The notes: a model not told the origin generated them from the letters alone. Positions 26,438-35,312 are shown, numbered from the stretch's first letter. The stretch: 64,000 nt of DNA from GCA-2401735 sp051252095 (GCA_051252095.1 JBPOFK010000001.1:286463-350462), one strand, 5' to 3'. Translations and numbers: made by a program.

Positions 26438-27874
26438 TTGACAATACGGCGTACTAAAATAGTTGCAACATTAGGCCCTTCTTCTTCCAGTGAAGAAATG
26501 CTCGCTCGTTTGATTGTGGAGGGGGTTAATGTTGTACGGTTGAATTTTTCACATGGTACTGCGGAAGAGCATATCGCCAGAGCAGAAATTGTGCGTAATA
26601 TTGCACTTAAGCTAAACCGACCTATTGGGGTGCTTTGTGATTTACAAGGACCCAAAATCCGCATTGGCAAGTTTATTGATGGCAAAATTACGCTTAAAAC
26701 AGGTGATTTATTTGTATTAAATGCCAATTGTAAGCTAGGGGATCAAGATCAAGTTGGTCTTGACTACACAGAACTACCAAATGAAGTAGATGAAGGAACA
26801 ATACTGTTGCTTGACGATGGTCGCATCACCTTGCAGGTCGACCGCGTAAGTAGCAGCAAAGTTTACTGTGTCGTGCTAGCCGGTGGCGTACTTTCAGATA
26901 ATAAGGGAATTAATAAACAAGGCGGTGGTTTGAGTGCTGACGCACTGACTGAGAAAGACAAAGAAGACATTAAAACAGCCGTTGCCTTAGAAGCTGATTA
27001 TGTTGCTATATCATTTCCACGTGAGGCAGCAGATGTTGAGTTGGCGAGAACACTCGTCAAGCAGGCAGGTGGCTCAGCAGGGATTATTGCTAAGATTGAA
27101 CGTGCAGAAGCAATTGAGGCCGCTGAGGAGATTATATTAGCTTCAGACGCAATCATGGTCGCACGTGGTGACTTGGGTGTTGAAGTAGGGGATGCAGCCG
27201 TTCCAGGTTTGCAAAAAAGACTTATTCGCTTGGCTCGACAGCACCATGTTCCCGTCATTACGGCAACGCAAATGATGGAGTCGATGATTTATAACCCAAT
27301 CCCAACGCGGGCAGAGGTGTCTGATGTTGCAAATGCAATACTCGATGGTACCGATGCAGTCATGCTCTCAGCTGAAACGGCAGCGGGGCATTATCCCTTA
27401 GAAACAATTCAAGCAGTACATCGAGTCGCGTTGGCGGCAGAAAAAGAATACTTTAAACGTTTTGATGCTAGAGTCCGGCGCGATGCATTTTCAAAAACAG
27501 ATGAATCTATTGCGATGGCTACTATCTATATAGCACAACGACTAAAAGTAAAAGCCATTGCAACGCTCACGCAGTCTGGAAATACTGCTAATTGGCTAGC
27601 GCAGGCCGATAATATGGTGCTCATTTACGCACTCTCCCCTAATCGAGTGGCGCGGCGTAAGTTAACTTTGTTTAGAGGTGTTTATCCATTTCCAATTGAC
27701 CAAGAAGGCAAAAATAGAGATGAAATTTTGCATGAAATGGAGCAGGTTTTACTTAAAGAAGAAGTGGTTAGTAATGGAGACATGGTTATTTTTACTTTCG
27801 GAGAACCCATAGGAAATCCAGGCGGTACCAATACAATGAAAATTATCAAAATTGGTGAGAACAGAAAAACTTAA
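26438..27874 (+). CDS. pyk: Pyruvate kinase
   Basis: A 478-residue enzyme converting phosphoenolpyruvate and ADP to pyruvate and ATP. TKIVATLGPSSSS opens the barrel; the active site includes IAKIERAEAIEAAEE, MVARGDLGVEVGDA and ITATQMMESM; the C-terminal domain (LTQSGNTANWLA) is the allosteric one. The start is TTG at 26438, preceded by AAAAGG at good spacing; no in-frame ATG exists nearby, and the family N-terminus begins here. Likely co-transcribed with gap copy 2. The rare start codon may lower translation. Confidence 0.93.
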   Translation: MTIRRTKIVATLGPSSSSEEMLARLIVEGVNVVRLNFSHGTAEEHIARAEIVRNIALKLNRPIGVLCDLQGPKIRIGKFIDGKITLKTGDLFVLNANCKLGDQDQVGLDYTELPNEVDEGTILLLDDGRITLQVDRVSSSKVYCVVLAGGVLSDNKGINKQGGGLSADALTEKDKEDIKTAVALEADYVAISFPREAADVELARTLVKQAGGSAGIIAKIERAEAIEAAEEIILASDAIMVARGDLGVEVGDAAVPGLQKRLIRLARQHHVPVITATQMMESMIYNPIPTRAEVSDVANAILDGTDAVMLSAETAAGHYPLETIQAVHRVALAAEKEYFKRFDARVRRDAFSKTDESIAMATIYIAQRLKVKAIATLTQSGNTANWLAQADNMVLIYALSPNRVARRKLTLFRGVYPFPIDQEGKNRDEILHEMEQVLLKEEVVSNGDMVIFTFGEPIGNPGGTNTMKIIKIGENRKT

Positions 27875-27895
27875 CTGCTTACGCATTTGATTATT

Positions 27896-27924
27896 AAGAC
27901 AACTGGATGGCATCACATTATAAT
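27896..27924 (+). promoter_or_regulatory. purC promoter
   Basis: AAGACA (27896-27901) and a perfect TATAAT (27919-27924) with 17-base spacing. Transcription would begin near 27931, about 22 bases before the purC ATG at 27953, which rules out the longer reading frame from 27887. Confidence 0.6.
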
Positions 27925-27952
27925 GTTGATGTTATTTAACCACTTATTCAAC

Positions 27953-28852
27953 ATGTCCAACTCACCACTACTTAAGACCAATATTCAAAGTTTAAAACTG
28001 TTACATCAGGGCAAAGTACGCGATATTTATGATATTGATGAACAACATTTGCTCATGGTTAGCTCAGATCGGCTTTCTGCATTTGATGTCATTCTTCCTA
28101 CGGGTATTGAAAATAAAGGGGCTATGCTCACGCAAATGGCTAATTTCTGGTTCAATAAACTAAGCCATATCGTGCCGAATCATCTTACAGGGATAGACCC
28201 ACAGTCAGTCGTGAATGCGTCTGAAGCCAAGCAATTAGCTGGACGCGCTGTTGTTGTAAAAAAACTAAAGCCATTACCAGTTGAAGCGATTGTAAGAGGC
28301 TATATTATTGGGAGTGGATGGAAAGATTATCAAGCGACAAACAGTATTTGTGGAATTGTTTTGCCTGAGGGATTACAGCTGGCACAACAATTACCTGAAC
28401 CTATCTTTACCCCATCAAGCAAAGCTGCTGTGGGCGATCATGATGAAAACATCACGCTATCAGCATTGGAAAAATTGATTGGCAAAGAAATGACACAAAA
28501 AGTCAAAGAAGTCGCGATTCGCTTATATACAGAAGCAGCTAGTTATGCGCTGACAAAAGGCATTATTATCGCGGATACCAAATTTGAGTTTGGTTTAGAT
28601 GACCAAGGTGTGCTGCATGTGATGGACGAAGTGTTAACACCAGACTCATCACGTTTTTGGCCACTAGATACTTATCAAGTCGGCCAAAACCCACAAAGTT
28701 ATGATAAACAATATGTGCGTGATTGGTTGGAGACACTAAACTGGAATAAAACAGCGCCAGGGCCAGCTTTGCCAGAGGAAGTTGCTAAAAAAACCAGTGA
28801 AAAATATTTAGAGGTTTATACTAAATTAACCGGGAACCCTTTGGCCTACTAA
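27953..28852 (+). CDS. purC: Phosphoribosylaminoimidazole-succinocarboxamide synthase
   Basis: A 299-residue SAICAR synthetase, the step joining CAIR and aspartate with ATP in purine synthesis. LLHQGKVRDIYDIDEQH and MVSSDRLSAFDVILP form the ATP site; VEAIVRGYIIGSGWKDY and DTKFEFGLDDQG, DEVLTPDSSRFWP are further signatures. The length matches the longer (about 300-residue) form found in many proteobacteria and yeast. It has its own promoter and no visible Shine-Dalgarno. Confidence 0.93.
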   Translation: MSNSPLLKTNIQSLKLLHQGKVRDIYDIDEQHLLMVSSDRLSAFDVILPTGIENKGAMLTQMANFWFNKLSHIVPNHLTGIDPQSVVNASEAKQLAGRAVVVKKLKPLPVEAIVRGYIIGSGWKDYQATNSICGIVLPEGLQLAQQLPEPIFTPSSKAAVGDHDENITLSALEKLIGKEMTQKVKEVAIRLYTEAASYALTKGIIIADTKFEFGLDDQGVLHVMDEVLTPDSSRFWPLDTYQVGQNPQSYDKQYVRDWLETLNWNKTAPGPALPEEVAKKTSEKYLEVYTKLTGNPLAY

Positions 28853-28892
28853 GCATGCTACTTAGCTAGATATTTGTTGAACAATACTATTC

Positions 28893-29165
28893 ATGATGGA
28901 ACGGCTTAAAAAATTCGCTAAGCGGATAAAGCAAGAGTTGGTCTTATATCAACTGATTGCTAAGCATCCTGAGACCCCTTGGCTAGCAAAGCTCTGCTTT
29001 GGTTTGGCAATTGGATATTTGCTTTTACCATTTGATTTAATTCCAGATTTTATCCCGGTTTTAGGTCAGCTAGATGACTTGGTGGTGGTGCCGCTATTAA
29101 TCTATATAGCAATGAAATTAACGCCCAGTGAGGTCGTTGCACAATGCCAGAAGCATAGAAAATAA
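28893..29165 (+). CDS. DUF1232 (YkvA-type) small membrane protein
   Basis: A 90-residue protein with two hydrophobic segments separated by the family signature LPFDLIPDFIPVLGQLDDL (about residues 48-66). The N-terminus is basic and amphipathic. DUF1232 proteins are widespread inner-membrane proteins without a defined role. The next gene, ppa, has its own promoter inside the gap. The start could be either of two adjacent ATGs. Confidence 0.82.
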   Translation: MMERLKKFAKRIKQELVLYQLIAKHPETPWLAKLCFGLAIGYLLLPFDLIPDFIPVLGQLDDLVVVPLLIYIAMKLTPSEVVAQCQKHRK

Positions 29166-29196
29166 TGCCGTTTGTAATGATTTAGTTACAAGCTCT

Positions 29197-29205
29197 TGTT
29201 ATAAT
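29197..29205 (+). promoter_or_regulatory. Extended -10 promoter of ppa
   Basis: TGTTATAAT is a perfect extended -10 element lying 31 bases before the ppa ATG at 29236. A weak -35 (TTGTAA, 29172) is too far away, as is common for extended -10 promoters. Confidence 0.6.
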
Positions 29206-29235
29206 CGGCGCTCAAAAAATATTGAAAGTGATGTA

Positions 29236-29784
29236 ATGTCTTTAAACGCAGTTCCTTCAGGTATAGATTTACCTAACGATTTTAATGTCATTATTGAGAT
29301 TCCTGCAAATGGTGACCCAGTTAAGTACGAGGTTGATAAAGATAGCGGAGCATTATTTGTCGACCGCTTTATGGGTACTTCAATGCAGTATCCTTGTAAT
29401 TATGGATATATTCCACACACACTAGGTGGAGATGGTGATCCTGTCGATATTTTAGTTGTGACACCAGTGCCATTATTGCCTGGTGTAGTAGTGCGCTGTC
29501 GTGCTCTTGGCATGCTCAATATGGAAGATGAGGCAGGAGCTGATGCAAAAGTGTTAGCTGTACCAATCGTCAAGGTTTGTCCGCTTTATGCTTTTCAGAA
29601 ATCCTATAAAGATGTATCTCCATGGCGTTTGGAAATGATTGCCCACTTCTTTGAGCATTATAAAGATTTAGACAAAGGCAAATGGGTTAAGATTTTAGGT
29701 TGGGAAGATATTGATGCTGCCCATAAAGAAATTACGGATGGCGTAAGTCGCTATAACAAGGCTAAAGTTAAGCCAGCATTCTAA
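29236..29784 (+). CDS. ppa: Inorganic pyrophosphatase (soluble, family I)
   Basis: A 182-residue enzyme hydrolysing pyrophosphate to phosphate. Core metal-binding motif GDGDPVDILVVTP near residue 70, with IPANGDPVKYEVDKDSGAL and MQYPCNYGYIP before it, and ADAKVLAVPI after. Start 29236 is set by the promoter and by the family N-terminus; the frame reading back to 29128 is not supported. The membrane pyrophosphatase hppA lies 1.7 kb away on the other strand, so the cell has both routes. Confidence 0.95.
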   Translation: MSLNAVPSGIDLPNDFNVIIEIPANGDPVKYEVDKDSGALFVDRFMGTSMQYPCNYGYIPHTLGGDGDPVDILVVTPVPLLPGVVVRCRALGMLNMEDEAGADAKVLAVPIVKVCPLYAFQKSYKDVSPWRLEMIAHFFEHYKDLDKGKWVKILGWEDIDAAHKEITDGVSRYNKAKVKPAF

Positions 29785-29799
29785 ATTGAGTATTGTAGT

Positions 29800-29827
29800 A
29801 ATAAAGCGCGGTAATCCGCGCTTTATT
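29800..29827. terminator. Bidirectional terminator
   Basis: A perfect 12-bp stem (29800-29811 with 29816-29827) with a TAAT loop, lying between ppa and the convergent VIT1-type gene. Confidence 0.85.
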
Positions 29828-29846
29828 GTTTGTGTTTCCAATAATA

Positions 29847-30545
29847 CTAACCTGTCATAACCCCAAATAAATTACCTATCAATGCTGTTGCTCCCATGGC
29901 TATAGCCCCCCAGAAAGTTACTCTAGCAATGCCAACATAAATATTGGCTCCCCCCGCTTTTGCTGCAACACCACCTAATATGGCGAGTGATAGCAAAGAG
30001 GCGACGCCGACAATTACTATAGCGTGGTCTAGTGGGCTTAACAATATTACTAATAACGGTAGCATTGCACCAACAGTGAAAGCTGCGCCAGAAGCTAATG
30101 CCGCTTGTAATGGTCGAGCACTCATGATGTCGTTAATGCCTAACTCATCACGTGCATGCGCACCTAAAGCATCATGTTCAGTTAATTGGATGGCAACTTG
30201 ATGTGCCAAATCAGCCTTTAGACCTCTTGCAATGTATATATTTGTCAGTTCTTTGAGTTCACTTTCGTGATCAGATGCTAATTCTAGTTGCTCCTTTGCT
30301 AGGTCGGCTGATTCGATATCTGCCTGCGAGCTGACTGAAACGAATTCGCCTGCTGCCATAGACATGGCGCCAGCAATTAGCCCCGCTATTCCCGTTAGCA
30401 GAATTGTTTGATGTGTTGTGTTAGCAGCAGCCACACCAATAATAAGACTGGCAGTAGAAATGATACCGTCGTTTGCACCTAATACCGCTGCACGTAACCA
30501 GTTGGTATGGTGTGAGCGGTGACGTTCAGCGTGTCTCAATAGCAC
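29847..30545 (-). CDS. VIT1/CCC1-family Fe2+/Mn2+ transporter
   Basis: A 232-residue membrane protein with about five helices. The start HHTNWLRAAVLGANDGIISTA and LIAGAMSMAAGEFVSVSSQ are the two hallmark helices of the VIT1/CCC1 family, and the long acidic-rich loop between (QADIESADLAKEQLELASD) is the metal-binding region. It would move ferrous iron or manganese across the inner membrane, probably outward for detoxification. Monocistronic. Confidence 0.88.
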   Translation of the reverse strand: MLLRHAERHRSHHTNWLRAAVLGANDGIISTASLIIGVAAANTTHQTILLTGIAGLIAGAMSMAAGEFVSVSSQADIESADLAKEQLELASDHESELKELTNIYIARGLKADLAHQVAIQLTEHDALGAHARDELGINDIMSARPLQAALASGAAFTVGAMLPLLVILLSPLDHAIVIVGVASLLSLAILGGVAAKAGGANIYVGIARVTFWGAIAMGATALIGNLFGVMTG

Positions 30546-30905
30546 ATCCTATTCAATCATGTTCTTTTCGTTTAATAATAGCGATAGCGACCTTATAGCT
30601 TCTTTTTGCCTATTTACACGGCTTTACTCAAATTTTTTTGATCAAATTGCTTCATGCAATAATGCCACTGATCTGTAAAAAAACAAGTAATAGGGCTACT
30701 TTGACAAAAAAATTCATGTAACGAACGCTTCCCGAAAGTTCCCATCTACTTTATTTGCGCACACTATCTGTGATAACTATCCATCACTAAAATAAAAGCC
30801 ATTGTCTGTTAAATTTCAACTTATGCTTCAAAATTGCATCCAATTGCGCTTGCTAGGTAAGTATTGAGGTAGACTCAAGCACTTCAGATTAGCCACAAGA
30901 CATCA
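30546..30905. other. Intergenic region between divergent genes
   Basis: No gene is seen. The stretch is AT-rich and holds an inverted repeat TTGAG-N5-CTCAA at 30864-30878, close to the start of the regulator at 30918. Nothing else stands out. Confidence 0.5.
30864..30878 (+). promoter_or_regulatory. Inverted repeat before the LuxR-type gene
   Basis: TTGAGGTAGACTCAA has perfect 5-base arms and a 5-base spacer, 39 bases before the ATG at 30918. It could be an operator for the membrane-bound regulator it precedes. Symmetry is the only evidence. Confidence 0.3.
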
Positions 30906-30917
30906 GTGTGTACTTTT

Positions 30918-31457
30918 ATGATAAATTTTAATCAACAAGAAACTGAAAATAAACGGTTGGCACAATGGGCTGTAGCGATTTGCAGCGTCGTTTTTACCCT
31001 CATTGTGTTAGATATAGTTGGGGATTACCAAGATGGTATTGCATGGACACACCTTGTTATAGAGCTGCTTATTCTGTTAGCCTCATTGATGGGTATTGTT
31101 TACTTTGGTTGGCTTTTCCTTAAAACCACACAGTCAAAAATTAAAGCATTAACATTAGATTTAAATACTGCCAATCAACAAGCAGAGCAATGGCGTAACG
31201 CAAATCGTAATTTGTTGGCAGGCTTAAGCAAGCAGATTTTTAAACAGTTCCAGCAGTGGGGATTAACGCAGGCAGAGTCCGAAGTTGGCATGCTGATGTT
31301 AAAAGGATTCAGTTTTCAAGAAGCTGCTGATGTCCGAGCAACAAGTGAGCGGACTATCCGTGAACAAGCTAGATCAATTTATCGTAAATCTGGTCTAGCT
31401 GGGCGCTCTGAACTTTCAGCTTTTTTTCTAGAAGATTTGCTACCGCCTCAGGCATAA
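30918..31457 (+). CDS. Membrane-anchored LuxR-type DNA-binding protein
   Basis: A protein of about 179 residues with two transmembrane helices near the N-terminus (WAVAICSVVFTLIVLDIV and IELLILLASLMGIVYFGWLF), a coiled-coil-like stretch (IKALTLDLNTANQQAEQWRN), and a C-terminal helix-turn-helix of the GerE/LuxR class (TQAESEVGMLMLKGFSFQEA then TSERTIREQARSIYRKSGL). There is almost no periplasmic loop, so it is unlikely to sense soluble outer ligands directly; membrane state or a partner protein is more plausible. The gene stands alone. GTG 30906 is an alternative start. Confidence 0.75.
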   Translation: MINFNQQETENKRLAQWAVAICSVVFTLIVLDIVGDYQDGIAWTHLVIELLILLASLMGIVYFGWLFLKTTQSKIKALTLDLNTANQQAEQWRNANRNLLAGLSKQIFKQFQQWGLTQAESEVGMLMLKGFSFQEAADVRATSERTIREQARSIYRKSGLAGRSELSAFFLEDLLPPQA

Positions 31458-31484
31458 AAAAACCAGCGACTTGCGCTGGTTTTT
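31458..31484. terminator. Bidirectional terminator
   Basis: A perfect 11-bp stem (31458-31468 with 31474-31484) beginning with five A and ending with five T, between the LuxR-type gene and the convergent hppA. Confidence 0.88.
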
Positions 31485-31502
31485 AATCAAACTAGCTCGA
31501 AA

Positions 31503-33548
31503 TTAGCCTAACAAAGGTGAGCCTAATAAGGGCACAATTAACAATGCTACAATATTAATAATTTTAATCAACGGGTTAATCGCTGGTCCTGCTGTATCTT
31601 TATATGGATCCCCAACCGTGTCGCCAGTCACTGCCGCTTTGTGTGCCTCAGATCCTTTTCCGCCATGGTTGCCATCTTCAATATATTTTTTGGCATTATC
31701 CCAAGCGCCGCCGCCAGTACACATCGAAATGGCAACAAATAAGCCAGTAATAATTGTGCCCATCAGCATACCACCAAGCGCAACAGGGCCTAGAATTAAG
31801 CCTACAGCAATTGGTACTGCCACTGGTAGTAATGACGGTAACATCATCTCCTTAATAGCAGCAGTCGTTAACATATCAACAGCACGACCATATTCTGGCT
31901 TTCCTGTGCCTTCCATAATGCCTTTAATTTCTCTGAATTGGCGCCGTACTTCTTCAACAACAGCGCCTGCTGCACGACCAACCGCTTCCATTGCCATTGC
32001 AGCAAACAAAAATGGAATTAAGCCGCCGATAAACAAGCCAATAATCACCATGGGATTACTTAAGTCAAAGCTAGCAACGATTCCTTCAACTTCTAATTTA
32101 TGGGTGTAATCTGCAAATAAAACGAGTGCAGCCAGCCCAGCAGATCCAATCGCATAGCCTTTTGTGACTGCTTTTGTGGTGTTGCCTACGGCATCTAATG
32201 GGTCTGTTACATCGCGAACGCTACTTGGTAGCTCTGCCATTTCTGCAATACCGCCGGCATTATCGGTAATTGGACCATAAGCATCCAAGGCCACCACAAT
32301 CCCAGCCATACTAAGCATAGACGTCGCTGCAATCGCCACACCGTATAAACCTGCAAGTTCAAAAGAGCACCAAATAGCTAAACAAACAGAGAGCACCGGC
32401 CATGCTGTTGATTTCATTGAGATGCCGATGCCTGCAATAATATTGGTTGCATGACCTGTAGTAGAGGCTTGTGCAACATGTCTAACAGGCGCATATTCTG
32501 TACCAGTGTAGTATTCAGTAATCCAAACGAGAAGGCCAGTAAGCACAAGGCCCACGGCACATGCACCGAATAAAGCTGTAGCAGAGACAAGATTGCCGCC
32601 CACTGCAATGCCATCTGGAAACATTTGCATCGTAACAAAATAAAAAGCGATGAGTGACAAAATGCCAGCAACTGCCAAGCCTTTATAAAGCGCTGGCATA
32701 ACATTTTTCATGTCAGGTTTTGCTTTAACAAAAAAACAGCCAACAATAGAAGCAACAATTGATGCTGCACCTAGCATTAATGGATAGAGAATACCATTTG
32801 CCCCTGCATTAGTTACCATTAAGTGGCCTAGTACCATCGTGGCAATAATGGTAACAGCATAGGTTTCGAATAAATCAGCAGCCATGCCTGCGCAATCACC
32901 AACGTTATCGCCAACATTGTCAGCAATCACCGCAGGGTTACGTGGATCATCTTCTGGAATACCAGCTTCTACCTTGCCTACTAAGTCTGCACCCACGTCA
33001 GCACCTTTGGTAAAAATACCACCGCCTAAACGGGCAAAAATTGAAATAAGGGAGGAGCCAAAAGCAAGTCCAATCAAAGGGTTAAGATTGTCTGCGTTCT
33101 CCGCACCAAGAAACCAGTAAAAACCTGCAACACCGAGCAATCCTAAACCAACTACAAGCATGCCAGTAATTGCACCACCTTTAAAAGCGACATCGAGCGC
33201 AGGTACAATACCGTTGGTTGCTGCTTGCGCAGTACGCACATTTGCTTTAACTGATACATTCATACCAATAAAGCCACAAGCACCAGATAGTAATGCACCA
33301 AGCACAAAGCCAATAGCTGTTTGGTAATCTAGTAAAAAGGCAATTGCTATTGTTAGAATAACGCCGACTATAGCGATGGTTTTATATTGCCGGGCCAGAT
33401 AAGCCGCTGCACCTTGTTGAATTGCACCTGCAATTTCTTGCATTCTCGCGTTGCCCGAAGGCAGATTGGTAATCCATTTACTCATTACTAAACCATATAG
33501 CACTGCTAGAACTGCGGCAGCTATGGCGATCATGATTGCGACTGACAT
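31503..33548 (-). CDS. hppA: Proton-translocating membrane pyrophosphatase
   Basis: A 681-residue integral membrane protein of about 16 helices that couples pyrophosphate hydrolysis to proton pumping. Substrate motif FTKGADVGADLVGKVEAGIP and DNVGDNVGDCAGMAADL near residues 180-230, and GDTVGDPYKDTAGPAINP near the end. The segment GNTTKAVTKG has Lys where K+-dependent enzymes have Ala, so it is of the K+-independent type. A strong Shine-Dalgarno (TTAGGAGAAGTT) precedes the ATG. In methylotrophs with PPi-dependent phosphofructokinase this enzyme helps balance pyrophosphate; that gene is not in the window. Confidence 0.95.
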   Translation of the reverse strand: MSVAIMIAIAAAVLAVLYGLVMSKWITNLPSGNARMQEIAGAIQQGAAAYLARQYKTIAIVGVILTIAIAFLLDYQTAIGFVLGALLSGACGFIGMNVSVKANVRTAQAATNGIVPALDVAFKGGAITGMLVVGLGLLGVAGFYWFLGAENADNLNPLIGLAFGSSLISIFARLGGGIFTKGADVGADLVGKVEAGIPEDDPRNPAVIADNVGDNVGDCAGMAADLFETYAVTIIATMVLGHLMVTNAGANGILYPLMLGAASIVASIVGCFFVKAKPDMKNVMPALYKGLAVAGILSLIAFYFVTMQMFPDGIAVGGNLVSATALFGACAVGLVLTGLLVWITEYYTGTEYAPVRHVAQASTTGHATNIIAGIGISMKSTAWPVLSVCLAIWCSFELAGLYGVAIAATSMLSMAGIVVALDAYGPITDNAGGIAEMAELPSSVRDVTDPLDAVGNTTKAVTKGYAIGSAGLAALVLFADYTHKLEVEGIVASFDLSNPMVIIGLFIGGLIPFLFAAMAMEAVGRAAGAVVEEVRRQFREIKGIMEGTGKPEYGRAVDMLTTAAIKEMMLPSLLPVAVPIAVGLILGPVALGGMLMGTIITGLFVAISMCTGGGAWDNAKKYIEDGNHGGKGSEAHKAAVTGDTVGDPYKDTAGPAINPLIKIINIVALLIVPLLGSPLLG

Positions 33549-33717
33549 AACTTCTCCTAATTTTCTATTGCATCTTAACTATAATTATTTTATTGAATTT
33601 GAATTGTTTTATAACCTTTACTGAGAAAGCTGCCACAAAAGATGTAAATGATTTGTAACAACTGAGGCATTATGGCATTAATAATCAAATCGGACAACAA
33701 CTTCATATGGTGGAGGT

Positions 33718-33740
33718 TTATGTTAAAATAAATAACATAA
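33718..33740. repeat. AT-rich inverted repeat between hppA and dciA-like gene
   Basis: Arms TTATGTTA (33718-33725) and TAACATAA (33733-33740) are perfect, with a 7-base spacer. It lies in a non-coding gap of about 260 bases that otherwise holds the hppA promoter region. No role is evident. Confidence 0.4.
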
Positions 33741-33807
33741 TCAACAGCTTAATTGATAATTATATTTTGAACATATCGATTGCTAGCTGATTCGAGGGTT
33801 TGCTTGT

Positions 33808-34260
33808 TCAGACGTTATTGGCTAGTTTACGCAGCTTGTCAGCAAGCGTGCTATCACCTAAGTTATCAGCAAATTTCACAAGTGTGGTAGCAGCACGACG
33901 ACTTATCGTTCTTGGTGCACTATTTTTGGGCATTTTTTGAGATTTCACTTGCACTTTAACCATAATTCCAGTAAGTTTATACGGTTTGTAGAAAGAATCA
34001 GTTTTTTGCAAATTTTGTAATTGAGTCAATAAGCTAGCGCTTGTTAACTTGATTTTGGCAGCAACACTATTGTTGTGAGCGTAAACAGTTAAAATTTGGT
34101 TTTTAAGATAGCCTGCATGGCTTGATATTGCAATGGCTTGTGGAGCAGCAGCTTGCCAAAACTGTTGTAAGTCAAGGTGCTTATCAGCCCCTGCAACTAA
34201 TTTGCTGAATTGGTTGTCTGGGTTATTGTTTGCTTTTAACAAAGCGTTTATTTTGCGCAT
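33808..34260 (-). CDS. DUF721 (DciA-like) protein
   Basis: A 150-residue protein. The segment FWQAAAPQAIAISSHAGYLKNQILTVYAHN is the DUF721 core (about residues 33-62), and the basic C-terminus (KSQKMPKNSAPRTISRR) is usual. DciA proteins load or assist the replicative helicase in bacteria lacking DnaC; this protein is of that family, though the short form is only distantly similar. Position next to an M23 peptidase and secA is conserved in betaproteobacteria. Divergent from the peptidase with 34 bases between. Confidence 0.7.
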   Translation of the reverse strand: MRKINALLKANNNPDNQFSKLVAGADKHLDLQQFWQAAAPQAIAISSHAGYLKNQILTVYAHNNSVAAKIKLTSASLLTQLQNLQKTDSFYKPYKLTGIMVKVQVKSQKMPKNSAPRTISRRAATTLVKFADNLGDSTLADKLRKLANNV

Positions 34261-34294
34261 TCGCTTTATTTTAGAGAATATTAATTAATATACA

Positions 34295-35212
34295 ATGAAT
34301 ATTATCTTAGTTTCGAACAAAATGGCAAAGCCTAAAACTTTGTCATTATTTCAAATAATTGGTCTAGGGACTAGCCTGCTTGTATTAAGCATCGCAACAA
34401 CAGCTTTTTTTATGGTTCAAAAAAATGACACACAGCAACAAGTGGTTGAGGTGATGTCGCCTGCTCAATTAGAAAAATCAATGAGTTCATCACAAATGCA
34501 TCTGGATGCCTATGCAAAACAAATAGGCGAGCTGCAAGCGCGCATCATGCGACTAGATGCTCAAAATCAACGTTTGGTTAAGTTGGCTGGCGTGAGTGAT
34601 GAAAAAACAAAGAAAACAAATATTGCGGATTTAGAGCCATTGGGCGATTTGATGGCACCCAATGTTGGGGGGCCATTAGTTAATGCACGGCCAATGACTG
34701 AGCTAGATTTGCAAGATGCGATTACTAAACTCGTTTCTGCTGTTGGGAGTCGCGATGAATATATGAGCACTGTTGAAGCGGATGTCTTACAAAACAGTGT
34801 GTTGAAAGACATGTTGCCAAACAGCAAACCTATTTCGGCAGCTTATCGTTCATCTAGTTACGGATGGCGGATTGATCCATTTAGAGGAACCAAAGCTTTT
34901 CATGAGGGGCTAGATTTTACTGCAAACTTGGGCACGCCAATCAGGGCGGCGGCTGATGGGATTGTTTCTACTGCGACAACAACTGCTGCGTATGGCAACT
35001 TGATTAAACTTAATCACGGTGCTGGCTTAGAAACACGTTATGCGCATGCTTCTAAATTGCTTGTGAAAACGGGTGAGCGTGTAGTTAAAGGCCAAACTAT
35101 CGCCTTGGTTGGCAGTACTGGGCGTTCGACAGGACCACACTTGCACTATGAGATTCGCCTCAATGGGCACGCACTTGATCCAAGGAAATACCTGAATAAA
35201 AGTCTAAAGTAG
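34295..35212 (+). CDS. M23-family metallopeptidase
   Basis: A membrane-anchored murein peptidase of about 300 residues. One helix (FQIIGLGTSLLVLSIATTAFF) anchors it, a coiled coil follows (HLDAYAKQIGELQARIMRLD), and the LytM domain occupies the last 130 residues with the zinc motifs FHEGLDFTANLGTPI and GPHLHYEIRLNGHALDP (H...D and HxH). All ligands are present, so it may be an active endopeptidase. The start is 34295 or 34322; neither has a clear Shine-Dalgarno. It precedes secA by 100 bases. Confidence 0.87.
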   Translation: MNIILVSNKMAKPKTLSLFQIIGLGTSLLVLSIATTAFFMVQKNDTQQQVVEVMSPAQLEKSMSSSQMHLDAYAKQIGELQARIMRLDAQNQRLVKLAGVSDEKTKKTNIADLEPLGDLMAPNVGGPLVNARPMTELDLQDAITKLVSAVGSRDEYMSTVEADVLQNSVLKDMLPNSKPISAAYRSSSYGWRIDPFRGTKAFHEGLDFTANLGTPIRAAADGIVSTATTTAAYGNLIKLNHGAGLETRYAHASKLLVKTGERVVKGQTIALVGSTGRSTGPHLHYEIRLNGHALDPRKYLNKSLK

Positions 35213-35280
35213 TACTTGAACGCTATTGAAATAAAAATTAATATCCCCAACTAAACTAAATTCCATTCTAATTATTGAGG

Positions 35281-35298
35281 TTTCCGCAGGGTCGGAAA
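35281..35298 (+). other. Hairpin in the secA leader
   Basis: A perfect 6-bp stem (TTTCCG / CGGAAA) with a six-base loop containing AGGG, 15 bases upstream of the secA ATG. No other Shine-Dalgarno is visible, so the loop could be the ribosome contact. Confidence 0.35.
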
Positions 35299-35312
35299 AT
35301 CGGTGTCATTTC

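Noticed and set aside
29128..29235. Extended start of inorganic pyrophosphatase
   Set aside because: It overlaps the DUF1232 gene and the ppa promoter; the family start is at 29236.
30640..30665. TTTGATCAAA as an FNR site between the VIT1-type and LuxR-type genes
   Set aside because: The half-sites have no four-base spacer, so it cannot match TTGAT-N4-ATCAA.
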